Assembly: GCF_050314555.1 (NCBI RefSeq) | Contig: NZ_JBNPNH010000001.1 | Span: forward strand, 372,001-436,000 | Length of the DNA stretch: 64,000 nucleotides | Direction: 5' to 3' | Source of the DNA: Spyradosoma sp004558035 | GTDB lineage: Bacteria; Verrucomicrobiota; Verrucomicrobiia; Opitutales; UBA953 | In this document: piece after piece, positions 53,761 through 61,815 of the stretch | How positions within the stretch are numbered: position 1 is the first letter of the stretch | How the letters are laid out: each line of letters opens with the position of its first letter | The notes under the pieces: model-generated | Databases searched by the model: none | What the model was told of the DNA's origin: nothing | What the model saw: the letters and a program-made list of their open reading frames with translations, nothing else | Translations under genes and position numbers: made by a program

Positions 53761-54093
53761 ACGAAAATAAAACCATTCCAAATCGTCCCGCGCAACGCCT
53801 TTTTCCGACGCGGAGACACGGAGGAACGGAGAAACAGAGGTCTGCGGGAACGCGATTCTTCAAACGCAAAGAACGCAAAGATTTTTACTGGAAGTCTCAG
53901 AAGTCGATAGAAGTTTTCTTTTTGGGAAAAACCGGAAAGGCGCAGAAGAGAAAAAAGACTTTTTCTTTGTCCGGCTTCGCGGGAACGGAAAGGAGGGTAA
54001 GCGTCTCGCTTGCCCGCCGAATCCGCAGACACAAATTTTTTCCCGCAGATGACGCGGATTTCCGCGGATTTTTTGATTTCGCGAATCGCGTCT
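53761..54093. other. Intergenic repeat field
   Basis: About 330 bp without a supported gene. It holds GACACGGAGGAACGGAGAAAC (about 53812), ACGCAAAGAACGCAAAG (53863-53880), TTTTTACTGGAAGTCTCAGA followed by AGTCGATAGAAGTTT (to 53920, second copy at 62.7 kb), and a GGAGGGTAAGCG hairpin (53992-54018). Last comes a CGCAGATGACGCGGATTTCC unit (about 54044). These are several different short repeat families stacked side by side. Confidence 0.65.
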
Positions 54094-54393
54094 TCACGCG
54101 AACATCGACGCGCTTTCCGCGCTTTCCGGTCCGCGTTTCCGTCGCGCGGCGCGCGCGTCCGCCAGCTGCTTCAGCGCGCGGGCGCGTCCTTCCGGCGTTT
54201 CCATGTCGTTGCGCGTTCCTTTCGGCATCTTCATCCATGCGGGATTGTAGAAAATGCCGCGTTCCCGCAGTTTTTCCGCGAGCAGAAGCCTCATGAACTC
54301 CGAAACGCTCTTCTCCGTCTCCTGGGCAAGCTGTGACGCCAGAGCGAAAAGCTCCGGGTTCATCAGCACGGTGACTCGTTTCGGTTTCAACAT
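54094..54393 (-). CDS. Ribbon-helix-helix-like protein (possible antitoxin or regulator)
   Basis: 99 residues from the ATG at 54393. The N-terminal MLKPKRVTVLMNPELFALAS then QLAQETEKSVSEFMRLLLAE reads as strand-helix-helix, the layout of MetJ/Arc/CopG DNA-binding domains. The C-terminal half is basic and Arg-rich (GRARALKQLADARAARRKRG). No toxin gene is next to it on the minus strand. The divergent PEP-CTERM gene starts 133 bp away, so a shared control region is possible. The frame open to 54549 upstream is not protein-like. Confidence 0.6.
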   Translation of the reverse strand: MLKPKRVTVLMNPELFALASQLAQETEKSVSEFMRLLLAEKLRERGIFYNPAWMKMPKGTRNDMETPEGRARALKQLADARAARRKRGPESAESASMFA

Positions 54394-54461
54394 CTGTAGA
54401 GAATTGAACGGACGCGTTTTTCTCCCTTCAAGGCAAGAGCCTTTCCGCAACGAAAATATCC

Positions 54462-54491
54462 TTGACCAAGTGATAATTATGACAGTAATAT
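54462..54491 (+). promoter_or_regulatory. Putative sigma-70-type promoter of the PEP-CTERM gene
   Basis: TTGACC (54462-54467), 18 bp, TAATAT (54486-54491), 35 bp before the ATG at 54527. The region 54400-54526 is AT-rich and lies between two divergent genes. Confidence 0.45.
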
Positions 54492-54526
54492 CTCGGCTAA
54501 AATTTAACCTCGTTACCATAAACTTC

Positions 54527-55249
54527 ATGAAAAACATCATCGCAATCACATCACTCCTCGCCGCGGGAACGCTCCTCGCGAACGCGGCGACGGCTGTTCA
54601 AAACGAAGACAGCGGATGGACGCTTTCCGGCTCCGGCGCGGAAGTGAACTCGCTCTTCTCCGAGATTCTCGCGGGCTCCGACTATCAGGTCGGCGACGCG
54701 TTCTCAATTGACTTCAAGGTCACGAGCTCGACGTTCGACGGATATACGTCCGGCTCGGTCGCGACGCTGGCGGACAGCTACTATCTCTTTTCGCAGGCGG
54801 GAAGCTACCTCGGACTTTCAGCCTCGACCTCCAATCTTAGGAACGCCTCCAATGTGGATCCGGGAGCCAAAGCCGCCACATCCACCGACACGACGAACCT
54901 TCTTCACACGATTACGACCAACAGCGGCGAACTCGCCTATGGTTGGGTTTCGCTGAACACTGCGGGAACCGGTAGCAATGCCTCTGGACTCATCAATACG
55001 CAGATTTCCATCAGTACGGACGGAGCGAACTCCGTCATCCTGCTGAATTTCTCCAATGCTTCCGTGTACGACACGAAGATCGAGCTCGTCGGGACGGTTC
55101 TCGACGCGACGAAATTCGCTTTCAGCGACAAGATTTCCGCCGTCGACTTCACGACCTCGATTCCCGAGCCGTCGGCGTTCGGGCTGTTGGCGGGTCTGGG
55201 CGCGCTGGCGTTGGCGGGAACGCGTCGCCGTCGCGCGAAGAAGGCGTGA
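54527..55249 (+). CDS. PEP-CTERM sorted secreted protein
   Basis: 240 residues with a signal peptide (MKNIIAITSLLAAGTLLANA, cleavage near 21), a Ser/Thr/Asn-rich beta domain (about 25-210), and the PEP-CTERM tail. The tail is IPEPSAFGLL, a hydrophobic helix LAGLGALALAG and the basic end TRRRRAKKA. Such proteins are cut by an exosortase near PEP and anchored or released at the cell surface. No exosortase is in this window. Codon use is visibly less GC-rich than the neighbours, in line with a fast-evolving surface protein. A strong terminator follows. Confidence 0.9.
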   Translation: MKNIIAITSLLAAGTLLANAATAVQNEDSGWTLSGSGAEVNSLFSEILAGSDYQVGDAFSIDFKVTSSTFDGYTSGSVATLADSYYLFSQAGSYLGLSASTSNLRNASNVDPGAKAATSTDTTNLLHTITTNSGELAYGWVSLNTAGTGSNASGLINTQISISTDGANSVILLNFSNASVYDTKIELVGTVLDATKFAFSDKISAVDFTTSIPEPSAFGLLAGLGALALAGTRRRRAKKA

Positions 55250-55281
55250 GCTGAATTTTTCTCAGTGTGTTAAATAAGTGG

Positions 55282-55317
55282 CGTCCCCGCGGAGCGATCC
55301 GCGGGGGCGTTTTTTTG
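55282..55317 (+). terminator. Intrinsic terminator of the PEP-CTERM gene
   Basis: CGTCCCCGCGGA, short loop, TCCGCGGGGGCG followed by T7. A strong GC stem and long T tract lie about 30 bp after the stop. Confidence 0.88.
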
Positions 55318-55369
55318 GGGAGGAAGGACGTCCGCGGCGGCGGATTTTGCAGCGGGAGCGAAAAATTTG

Positions 55370-55398
55370 TTGACGGGGGAAAGGCGGAGGAGTTTGAT
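55370..55398 (+). promoter_or_regulatory. Putative trp operon promoter
   Basis: TTGACG (55370-55375), 17 bp spacer, TTTGAT (55393-55398). Transcription would begin near 55405, about 9 bp before the leader-peptide ATG. No operator could be identified with confidence. Confidence 0.5.
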
Positions 55399-55413
55399 CG
55401 CGGCAGTTTCAGT

Positions 55414-55485
55414 ATGATTCTTAATCGCAACAACAGCTGGTGGTGGCGTCCCTCTCACAAAGACGGGCGTTCGCTTGGCGCGTAA
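55414..55485 (+). CDS. trpL: trp operon leader peptide (TrpL)
   Basis: A 23-codon open frame, MILNRNNSWWWRPSHKDGRS then LGA and TAA, with three consecutive Trp codons (TGG at 55438-55446). Position (118 bp before trpE), size and downstream hairpins fit a ribosome-mediated attenuator. When charged tRNA-Trp is scarce, the ribosome should stall at the TGG run; otherwise it reaches the TAA at 55483 and covers the segment 55465-55473. No strong Shine-Dalgarno site is visible, which may reflect the very short 5' end. Confidence 0.88.
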   Translation: MILNRNNSWWWRPSHKDGRSLGA

Positions 55486-55559
55486 GATTTTTTCAGAGAA
55501 TTCCGCACTCGACGAAACGTTTTTCAACGAATGCCCGCTTTTCGAAAGCGGGCTTTTTT
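55465..55559 (+). promoter_or_regulatory. trp attenuator: antiterminator and terminator
   Basis: GGGCGTTCG (55465-55473, inside trpL after the Trp codons) can pair with CGAATGCCC (55528-55536) with one G-U pair, giving an antiterminator. The competing terminator is GCCCGCTTTTCGAAAGCGGGC (55533-55553 in all) followed by T6. The two hairpins share 55533-55536 and cannot coexist. Stalling at 55438-55446 leaves the first segment free and allows read-through into trpE. Confidence 0.85.
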
Positions 55560-55601
55560 ATTTTCACGAAAACCACGATCCACGAACAAAAAATTTCAAC
55601 G

Positions 55602-57185
55602 ATGAACACGCAGAAACAACTTCCGAAAATCTCGGCGAAATACGTCGGCGAACCGCTCGACCTCTACGAGCGCGTGCGCCGGGGACGCGCGGCGAACACG
55701 CTGCTGCTCGAATCCGCCGACATCACCACGCACGCGGGAACGCAGAGCCTGATCCTCGCCGACGCGAGCCTGCGCGTCAGCTGCCGCGGGCGGCGCGTCT
55801 CCGTCGAGGCGCTCGACGCGAACGGCGCGGCGGCGTTCGCGCCGTTGCGCGCCGCGCTCGCGGACGTTCCCGCCGAGGCGGAGAGCCCGGCGACGCTCGT
55901 CTTCGCGTTCCCGCCGATCGATCCCGAGCAGGACGAGGAAACCCGCCTGCGCGCGCGTTCGCCGCTCGACGTGCTCCGCGCGCTGCGCGAGACGTTTTCG
56001 CCGCGCGACGACGCAGAGCGCTTTCTGCTCGGCGGCATTTTCGGCTACGACCTCGTCGAAGTCTTCGAAAAGCTCCCCGCCGTCGCCGAGGGCGCGAACA
56101 CCTGCCCGGACTTTCTTTTCTACCTCGCGGAAACGGCGGTGAAGATCAACCACGTCGAGCGCACGACGGAAATCTTCTCGCTCGCGCTGGGCGACTCCGC
56201 CGAAGAGCTCGAAAGAATCCGCGCGCGCGCCGAGGCGCTCGCCGCCGCGTGCGACGCCTTCGTTCCCGCGGGCGTTCCCGCCGTTCCCGATCCGGCGCGG
56301 CAGCCGACGGAGACGCTCCCGGTCGCGCTCGGCAAGAGCGACAAGACTTACTGCGCCGAGGTCGAATACCTCAAGACCTTCATCCGCAAGGGCGACATCT
56401 TCCAGGTCGTGCCGTCGCGCAGCTTCAGCGCGCCCTGCCCGAATCCCGAAACCGCCTACCGCGCGCTCAAGAAGAACAACCCGAGCCCGTACATGTTTTA
56501 CGTGGACGACCGCGAGTTCACGGTGTTCGGCGCCTCGCCGGAAATTTCCGTGAAGTTCACGGCGGCGACGCGCCTCGTCGAACTCTACCCGATCGCGGGA
56601 ACGCGGCGGCGCGGCTTCAACGCGGACGGCACGATCAACTGCGACCTCGATTCGCGCGTCGAGTTCGGGCTGCGCATGGACACCAAGGAGCTTTCGGAGC
56701 ACCTGATGCTCGTCGATCTCGCGCGCAACGACCTCGCGCGCATCGCGAAGCCGAACACGCGCCGCACGAGCGAGCTGCTCAAGGTGGACCGCTACAGCCA
56801 CGTGATGCACCTCGTCTCGCACGTCGTCGCGGAGCTGCGCGACGATCTCGACGCGCTCCACGCCTATCTCGCGTGCATGAACATGGGCACGCTCACGGGC
56901 GCGCCGAAGATCCGCGCGACGGAGCTGCTCCGCGAAGTCGAGCGGGAACGCCGCGGCAGCTACGGCGGCGCGGTCGGCTGGCTCGGCGGGAACGGCGACA
57001 TGGACACGTGCATCCTGATCCGCTCGGCGTTCGTGAGAAACGGCGTCGCGACCGTCCAGGCGGGCGGCGGCGTGGTGCTCGATTCCGTGCCGCAGAACGA
57101 GGCGGACGAATCCCGCAACAAGGCGATGGCGCCGCTCGTCGCCGTCGCGCAGGCGCAGGGGAAGGTCCTGACCTTCAACGGCTGA
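55602..57185 (+). CDS. trpE: Anthranilate synthase component I
   Basis: Chorismate to anthranilate with ammonia from TrpG. 527 residues; the N-terminal regulatory motif LLES (35-38) is the tryptophan feedback site. The catalytic core holds DIFQVVPSRSF, NPSPYMFYVD, GASPEISV, YPIAGTRRRG, LMLVDLARNDLARI, the MGTLTGAPKIRATELL block and a C-terminal QAGGGVVLDSVPQNEADES. It is under attenuator control and is first in a five-gene operon encoding all seven trp activities. The ATG at 55602 is used; upstream codons belong to the leader. Confidence 0.96.
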   Translation: MNTQKQLPKISAKYVGEPLDLYERVRRGRAANTLLLESADITTHAGTQSLILADASLRVSCRGRRVSVEALDANGAAAFAPLRAALADVPAEAESPATLVFAFPPIDPEQDEETRLRARSPLDVLRALRETFSPRDDAERFLLGGIFGYDLVEVFEKLPAVAEGANTCPDFLFYLAETAVKINHVERTTEIFSLALGDSAEELERIRARAEALAAACDAFVPAGVPAVPDPARQPTETLPVALGKSDKTYCAEVEYLKTFIRKGDIFQVVPSRSFSAPCPNPETAYRALKKNNPSPYMFYVDDREFTVFGASPEISVKFTAATRLVELYPIAGTRRRGFNADGTINCDLDSRVEFGLRMDTKELSEHLMLVDLARNDLARIAKPNTRRTSELLKVDRYSHVMHLVSHVVAELRDDLDALHAYLACMNMGTLTGAPKIRATELLREVERERRGSYGGAVGWLGGNGDMDTCILIRSAFVRNGVATVQAGGGVVLDSVPQNEADESRNKAMAPLVAVAQAQGKVLTFNG

Positions 57186-57247
57186 AGAACGGCGCTTCGA
57201 AGGAGCTTTCCCTTTTTTGCAATTAAATTTCAAATACAAGACAGACC

Positions 57248-58858
57248 ATGGGCAAAAACATTTTCCTGCTCGATAACTTCGATTCGTTCACGTACAACCT
57301 CGTGGACGAGTTCCGCTCCGCCGGGCACGACGTCCGCGTTTACCGCAACAGCATCGCGGCGGAGAAGATCTTCGAAAAGATGAAGGAGGCGAAGGACCCG
57401 ATCCTCGTCATCTCTCCCGGCCCGGGAACGCCCGACGAAGCGGGCTGTCTGCTGCGGCTGATCGCGCTCTGCCACCGCAAGTTCCCGATCGTCGGCATCT
57501 GCCTCGGGCACCAGGCGATCTGCCGCTTCTACGGCGGCGTGGTCGGGCCCGCGCCGGAAATCATGCACGGCAAGAGCTCGCTGATTTCGCACACGGGAAC
57601 GGGCCCGTTCGAAGGCATGCCGAGCCCCCTGCCCTTCGCGCGCTACCACTCGCTCGCGGCGACGGTCGTTCCCGCGACGCTCGAAGTCATCGCGCAGTGC
57701 GACGGCACGGCGATGGCGGTGATGAACCGCGCCGACCGCGTCGTCGGCTTCCAGTTCCACCCGGAATCGATCATGTCGCCGAACGGCTCGGAGCTGCTCC
57801 GGCGGACGCTCGACCTCGTCTCCGGCGAATCGCGCCGCGCGGACGTGCAGGCGCTGCTCAACCTGCTCTACGCGGGGAAAAATCTCTCGGCGGAGCAGAC
57901 GCGCGAGCTCTTCTCGGAAATCATCCGCGGGAACGTCGAGCCCGCGACGCTCGCGGCGATTCTGACCGCGCTCAAGCTCAAGGGCGAGACGCCGGAGGAA
58001 ATCAGCGGCGCGGCGGCGGCGCTCTCGGAGAACGCGCGCCCGTTCCCGCGCCCGGACTACGATTTCTGCGACATCGTCGGCACGGGCGGCGACGGCGTGG
58101 GCACGATCAACATTTCGACGACGTCGGCGATCGTCGCCGCGACCTGCGGCGTGAAGGTCGCCAAGCACGGCAACCGCAGCGTGTCGTCGAAGTCCGGTTC
58201 GTCGGACCTGCTCAACGCGCTCGGCGTGAAGACGACGATTCCGCCGGCGGCGGCGCGCGAATGCCTCGACCGCTTCGGCTTCTGCTTCCTTTTCGCGGCG
58301 TATTACCACGGCGGCATGCGCTACGCCGCGCCCGTGCGCCAGGCGATGAAGACGCGCACGATCTTCAACGTGCTCGGCCCGCTGATCAATCCCGCGAACC
58401 CGACGTTCATTCTGCTCGGCGTGTATTCGCCGGCGCTCGTCCGTCCGATCGCGGAGGCGCTGCGTCGGCGCGGATTCCGCCGCGCGATGGTCGTCCACGG
58501 GAACGGGCTCGACGAAGTCTCCGTCAGCGGAAAAACGCAGTGCGCGGAACTTCTCCCCGACGGCGAAATCCGCGAATACGAGCTCGCGCCGAGCGACTTC
58601 GGCCTGCCCGCGTTCCCGCCGGAAAGCGTGCTCGGCGGCAATCCGGAGGAGAACCGCAAGATCACGGAAGCGATTCTGCGCGGGAACGGCACGGACGCGC
58701 ACAACGCCACGATCGCCGCGAACGTGGCGCCGCTGCTCTACATGAACGGCAACGTCGCGACGCTCGCCGAGGGCGCGAAGCTCGCGCTCGAGACGCTCGC
58801 CTCCGGCAAGGCGTGGGAGCGCGCACGCGAGATCACGGAGTTCACCCAAGGCAAATGA
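57248..58858 (+). CDS. trpGD: Anthranilate synthase glutamine amidotransferase / anthranilate phosphoribosyltransferase fusion (TrpGD)
   Basis: 536 residues. Residues 1-195 are the class I glutamine amidotransferase TrpG: LLDNFDSFTYNLVDEF, Cys85 in GICLGHQAI, and the His-Glu pair in FQFHPESI. Residues about 200-536 are TrpD, with CDIVGTGGDG (phosphoribosyl pyrophosphate site), KHGNRSVSSKSGSSDLLNAL and the RTIFNVLGPLINPA block. It supplies ammonia to TrpE and then transfers the phosphoribosyl group to anthranilate. The GD fusion is known from enterobacteria and scattered other groups. It follows trpE by 62 bp. Confidence 0.96.
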   Translation: MGKNIFLLDNFDSFTYNLVDEFRSAGHDVRVYRNSIAAEKIFEKMKEAKDPILVISPGPGTPDEAGCLLRLIALCHRKFPIVGICLGHQAICRFYGGVVGPAPEIMHGKSSLISHTGTGPFEGMPSPLPFARYHSLAATVVPATLEVIAQCDGTAMAVMNRADRVVGFQFHPESIMSPNGSELLRRTLDLVSGESRRADVQALLNLLYAGKNLSAEQTRELFSEIIRGNVEPATLAAILTALKLKGETPEEISGAAAALSENARPFPRPDYDFCDIVGTGGDGVGTINISTTSAIVAATCGVKVAKHGNRSVSSKSGSSDLLNALGVKTTIPPAAARECLDRFGFCFLFAAYYHGGMRYAAPVRQAMKTRTIFNVLGPLINPANPTFILLGVYSPALVRPIAEALRRRGFRRAMVVHGNGLDEVSVSGKTQCAELLPDGEIREYELAPSDFGLPAFPPESVLGGNPEENRKITEAILRGNGTDAHNATIAANVAPLLYMNGNVATLAEGAKLALETLASGKAWERAREITEFTQGK

Positions 58859-58866
58859 AAAAAGCG

Positions 58867-58979
58867 GTGGCTGGGAGCTCGGAGACGGTGACTTGTGAAT
58901 TGCGGATTTTGCCGTCGGCAAAATTTTTCGAAATCCGAATCCGCTGAGCGCCAGTCACCAGTTACCAGCTCCAAGCCAC
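58867..58979. repeat. 113 bp palindromic element, copy 1
   Basis: Ends GTGGCTGGGAGCT and CAGCTCCAAGCCAC pair; GGTGACT faces AGTCACC. The centre holds the perfect hairpin ATTTTGCCGTCGGCAAAAT, then TTTCGAAATCCG. An equally long second copy lies at 60438-60550 with a nearly identical centre. It separates trpGD from trpCF. Confidence 0.85.
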
Positions 58980-59017
58980 TCGACTCCGTTTCCCATTTTC
59001 CACTTTCCGTTTTTCCC

Positions 59018-60400
59018 ATGAACATTCTCGAAACCATCGTCGCCGCGAAGCGCGAAGAGCTCGCCGAACGCAAGCGCGTCCGCCCGCTCGAAAGCTTCCG
59101 CGGGAACGTCGTCCCGAGCGACCGCGACTTCTACGGCGCGCTCGAACGGCGCCGGCGTGCGGGCGTTCCCGCGTTCATTCTCGAATGCAAAAAGGCGTCG
59201 CCCTCGCAGGGGCTGATCCGCGCCGATTTCGATCCGGGCGCGATCGCCGACGTTTACGCGCGCCGCGCCGACGCCGTCTCCGTGCTCTGCGACGAAAAAT
59301 TCTTTCAGGGCCGCTACGAAAACCTACCGCTCGTGCGCGCGCGCCTCGCGCAGCCCGTGCTCGCGAAGGAATTCGTCGTCGATCCGTATCAGATCTTTCT
59401 CGCGCGCAGTCTCGGCGCCGACGCCGTGCTGCTGATGCTTTCCGTGCTCGACGACGCGACGTATTCCGGGCTCGCCGCGCTCGCGCATTCGCTCGGCATG
59501 GGCGTGCTCACCGAAGCGGATTCGGCGGACGACGTGCGTCGCGCGAACGCCCTCGGCGCGCGCGTGATCGGCATCAACAACCGCAACCTGCGCACGCTCG
59601 AGACCGACGTCGCGCGCACGCGGGAACTTTCCGCCGCCGTGCGCGCGGACGCCGTGCGCGTCGCCGAATCCGGAATTCGCTCGCACGCGGACGCGCTCGC
59701 CACGGCGCCCTTCGCCGACGCGTTTCTCGTCGGCACCTCGCTCATGCGGGAACGCGATCTCGACCGCGCCTGCCGCGCGCTGATTCTCGGCGAGAACAAG
59801 GTATGCGGGCTCACGCGCGCGGAGGACGCCCGCGCCGCGCGCGACGCGGGAGCGGTCTTCGGCGGGCTCATCTTCGCGGAAAAATCGCCGCGCCGCGTCT
59901 CGCAGGAACGCGCGGCGGAAATCGTCGCGGGAACGCCGGGACTCGATTTCGTCGGCGTGTTCCAGAATCAGCCGCTCGAAACGGTCGCGGAAACGGCGGC
60001 GGCGCTCGGGCTCCGCGTCGTGCAGCTCCACGGCGAAGAGGACGCCGATTTCGCCGCGCGCCTGCGCGAAAAGCTGCCCGCGGGAACGCGCGTGTGGAAG
60101 GCGCTGAGCGCCGACGCGGCGGACGCGTTCCGCGCGGGCGCAAGCGACGCGGCGGCGTTCGACCGCTTCGTGCTGGACAGCGGGCGCGGCGGCACGGGAA
60201 CGCCCTTCGACTGGGAAAAAATTCCCGCGGAGACGAAGCGACACGCCCTGCTCGCGGGCGGAATTTCGCCGGAAAACGCGCGCGCCGCGCACCGCGTCGG
60301 CTGTCTCGGGCTGGATTTCAATTCCGGCGTCGAGAGCGCTCCCGGCGTGAAGTCCGCGGAAAAAATCCGAGCAGCCTTCGAGGCTGTCCGTTCTTTTTGA
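59018..60400 (+). CDS. trpCF: Indole-3-glycerol phosphate synthase / phosphoribosylanthranilate isomerase fusion (TrpCF)
   Basis: 460 residues. IGPS occupies about 1-255: ILETIVAAKREELAERK, FILECKKASPSQGLI, SVLCDEKFFQG, LAKEFVVDPYQI, GINNRNLRTLETD and ESGIRSHAD. PRAI occupies about 256-460: KVCGLTRAEDARAARDAGA, GLIFAEKSPRRVS, VGVFQNQ, VQLHGEED, LDSGRGGTGTPFDW and AGGISPENA. Both active sites look intact. The C-F fusion order is as in E. coli. The gene is flanked on both sides by copies of the 113 bp palindrome, and its ATG at 59018 lies 38 bp after the first copy. Confidence 0.95.
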   Translation: MNILETIVAAKREELAERKRVRPLESFRGNVVPSDRDFYGALERRRRAGVPAFILECKKASPSQGLIRADFDPGAIADVYARRADAVSVLCDEKFFQGRYENLPLVRARLAQPVLAKEFVVDPYQIFLARSLGADAVLLMLSVLDDATYSGLAALAHSLGMGVLTEADSADDVRRANALGARVIGINNRNLRTLETDVARTRELSAAVRADAVRVAESGIRSHADALATAPFADAFLVGTSLMRERDLDRACRALILGENKVCGLTRAEDARAARDAGAVFGGLIFAEKSPRRVSQERAAEIVAGTPGLDFVGVFQNQPLETVAETAAALGLRVVQLHGEEDADFAARLREKLPAGTRVWKALSADAADAFRAGASDAAAFDRFVLDSGRGGTGTPFDWEKIPAETKRHALLAGGISPENARAAHRVGCLGLDFNSGVESAPGVKSAEKIRAAFEAVRSF

Positions 60401-60428
60401 AACCACGAATGAACACGGATTTCCACGA
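60401..60428. repeat. Single end of the GxxExxY-type element
   Basis: AACCACGAATGAACACGGA (60401-60419) differs from the 19 bp terminal repeat at 48347 only near its last bases. CCACGAATG (to about 60431) follows. No opposite end is present; the second 113 bp palindrome begins directly after it, at 60438. Confidence 0.65.
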
Positions 60429-60437
60429 ATGAAAAAA

Positions 60438-60550
60438 GTGGCTGGCGATCGGGAACTGGTGACTAGAACTTTGCGGATTTTGCCGTCGGCAAAATTTTTC
60501 GAAATCCGATTCCGCTGATCTCCAGTTCCCAGTCACCAGCTCCGAGCCAC
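60438..60550. repeat. 113 bp palindromic element, copy 2
   Basis: Ends GTGGCTGGCGATC and CAGCTCCGAGCCAC. The centre GCGGATTTTGCCGTCGGCAA, AATTTTTCGAAATCCGA is the same as in copy 1 apart from single changes; the arms are more diverged. It lies between trpCF and trpB in the same orientation as copy 1, so trpCF sits between two direct copies. Confidence 0.85.
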
Positions 60551-60584
60551 TTCCCTTTCCTTTTCAAACAAACGTAACCAGACC

Positions 60585-61778
60585 ATGAACACAAAACTCA
60601 ATCCGTTCTTCGGAGAATTCGGCGGCATGTACGTCCCGCAGATTCTCGTTCCCGTGCTCCGCGAGCTCGAAAGCGCCTTCGTCGAGGCGCAGGCCGATCC
60701 CGCGTTCCGCGCCGAGCTGCGCGAGCTGCTCACGGAATTCGCCGGCCGCCCGACGCCGCTCACGCTCGCGAAAAACCTCACCGCGGGAACGCGCACGAAG
60801 CTCTACCTCAAACGCGAAGACCTGCTCCACGGCGGCGCGCACAAGACGAACCAGGTGCTCGGCCAGGCGCTGCTCGCCAAGCGCATGGGCAAAACGCGCA
60901 TCATCGCCGAAACCGGCGCGGGCCAGCACGGCGTCGCGACCGCGATCGCGTGCGCGCTGCTCGGGCTGAAATGCCGCGTCTACATGGGCGAAAAGGACTG
61001 CGAACGCCAGCGCCCGAACGTCTTCCGCATGAAGCTGCTCGGCGCCGAAGTCGTGCCGATCAAGACCGGCTCGCGCACGCTCAAGGACGCCTGCAACGAA
61101 GCCATCCGCGACTGGACGGCGAGCTACGCCGACACGCACTACCTGCTCGGCACGGCGGCGGGTCCGCACCCGTTCCCGACGATCGTGCGCGAGTTCCAGC
61201 GCATCATCGGCGAAGAAGCCAAGGCGCAGTGCCTGAAGAAGGAGGCGCGCCTGCCCGACGCCGTGCTCGCGTGCGTCGGCGGCGGCTCCAACGCGATCGG
61301 CATCTTCGCGGACTTCATCGACGAGCCCGGCGTGCGCCTCATTGGCGTCGAGCCCGGCGGCAAAGGCGTCGAGACCGGGCTGCACGGCGCGGCGATCTCC
61401 GGCGGCGGGAACATCGGCACGGGAATTTACCTCGGCATGCGCGCGCCGCTCATGCAGGACGACGACGGCCAGATTCAGGAATCCTACTCCGTTTCCGCGG
61501 GGCTGGACTTTCCCGCCGTCGGCCCGCAGCACGCCTTCCTCGCGCAGACCGGGCGCGCGGAATACGTGAACGTGACGGACGCCGAGGCGCTCGCCGCGTT
61601 CCGCGACCTCTGCCGCGAAGAAGGCATCATTCCCGCGCTCGAATCCTCGCACGCGCTCGCCTACGCGCTGAAGCTGATCCGCGCGAATCCCGATAAGGAG
61701 CAGATTCTCGTCGTCAACCTCTCCGGGCGCGGCGACAAGGACCTGGAAACGGTGATGAAATTAGTGAACAACGATTGA
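60585..61778 (+). CDS. trpB: Tryptophan synthase beta chain
   Basis: PLP-dependent condensation of indole with serine. 397 residues: NPFFGEFGGMYVPQILVPVL at the start, AGRPTPLTLAKNL, and Lys87 in HGGAHKTNQ (Schiff-base lysine). Further blocks are AETGAGQHGVATA, VYMGEKDCERQ, the phosphate loop CVGGGSNAIG, GRAEYVNVTDAEAL and LSGRGDKDLETVM. The ATG at 60585 lies 34 bp after the second 113 bp element. Confidence 0.97.
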   Translation: MNTKLNPFFGEFGGMYVPQILVPVLRELESAFVEAQADPAFRAELRELLTEFAGRPTPLTLAKNLTAGTRTKLYLKREDLLHGGAHKTNQVLGQALLAKRMGKTRIIAETGAGQHGVATAIACALLGLKCRVYMGEKDCERQRPNVFRMKLLGAEVVPIKTGSRTLKDACNEAIRDWTASYADTHYLLGTAAGPHPFPTIVREFQRIIGEEAKAQCLKKEARLPDAVLACVGGGSNAIGIFADFIDEPGVRLIGVEPGGKGVETGLHGAAISGGGNIGTGIYLGMRAPLMQDDDGQIQESYSVSAGLDFPAVGPQHAFLAQTGRAEYVNVTDAEALAAFRDLCREEGIIPALESSHALAYALKLIRANPDKEQILVVNLSGRGDKDLETVMKLVNND

Positions 61779-61815
61779 TCCGTCTTTTAAGAATCAAACT
61801 TCAGCCTTACAAAAA

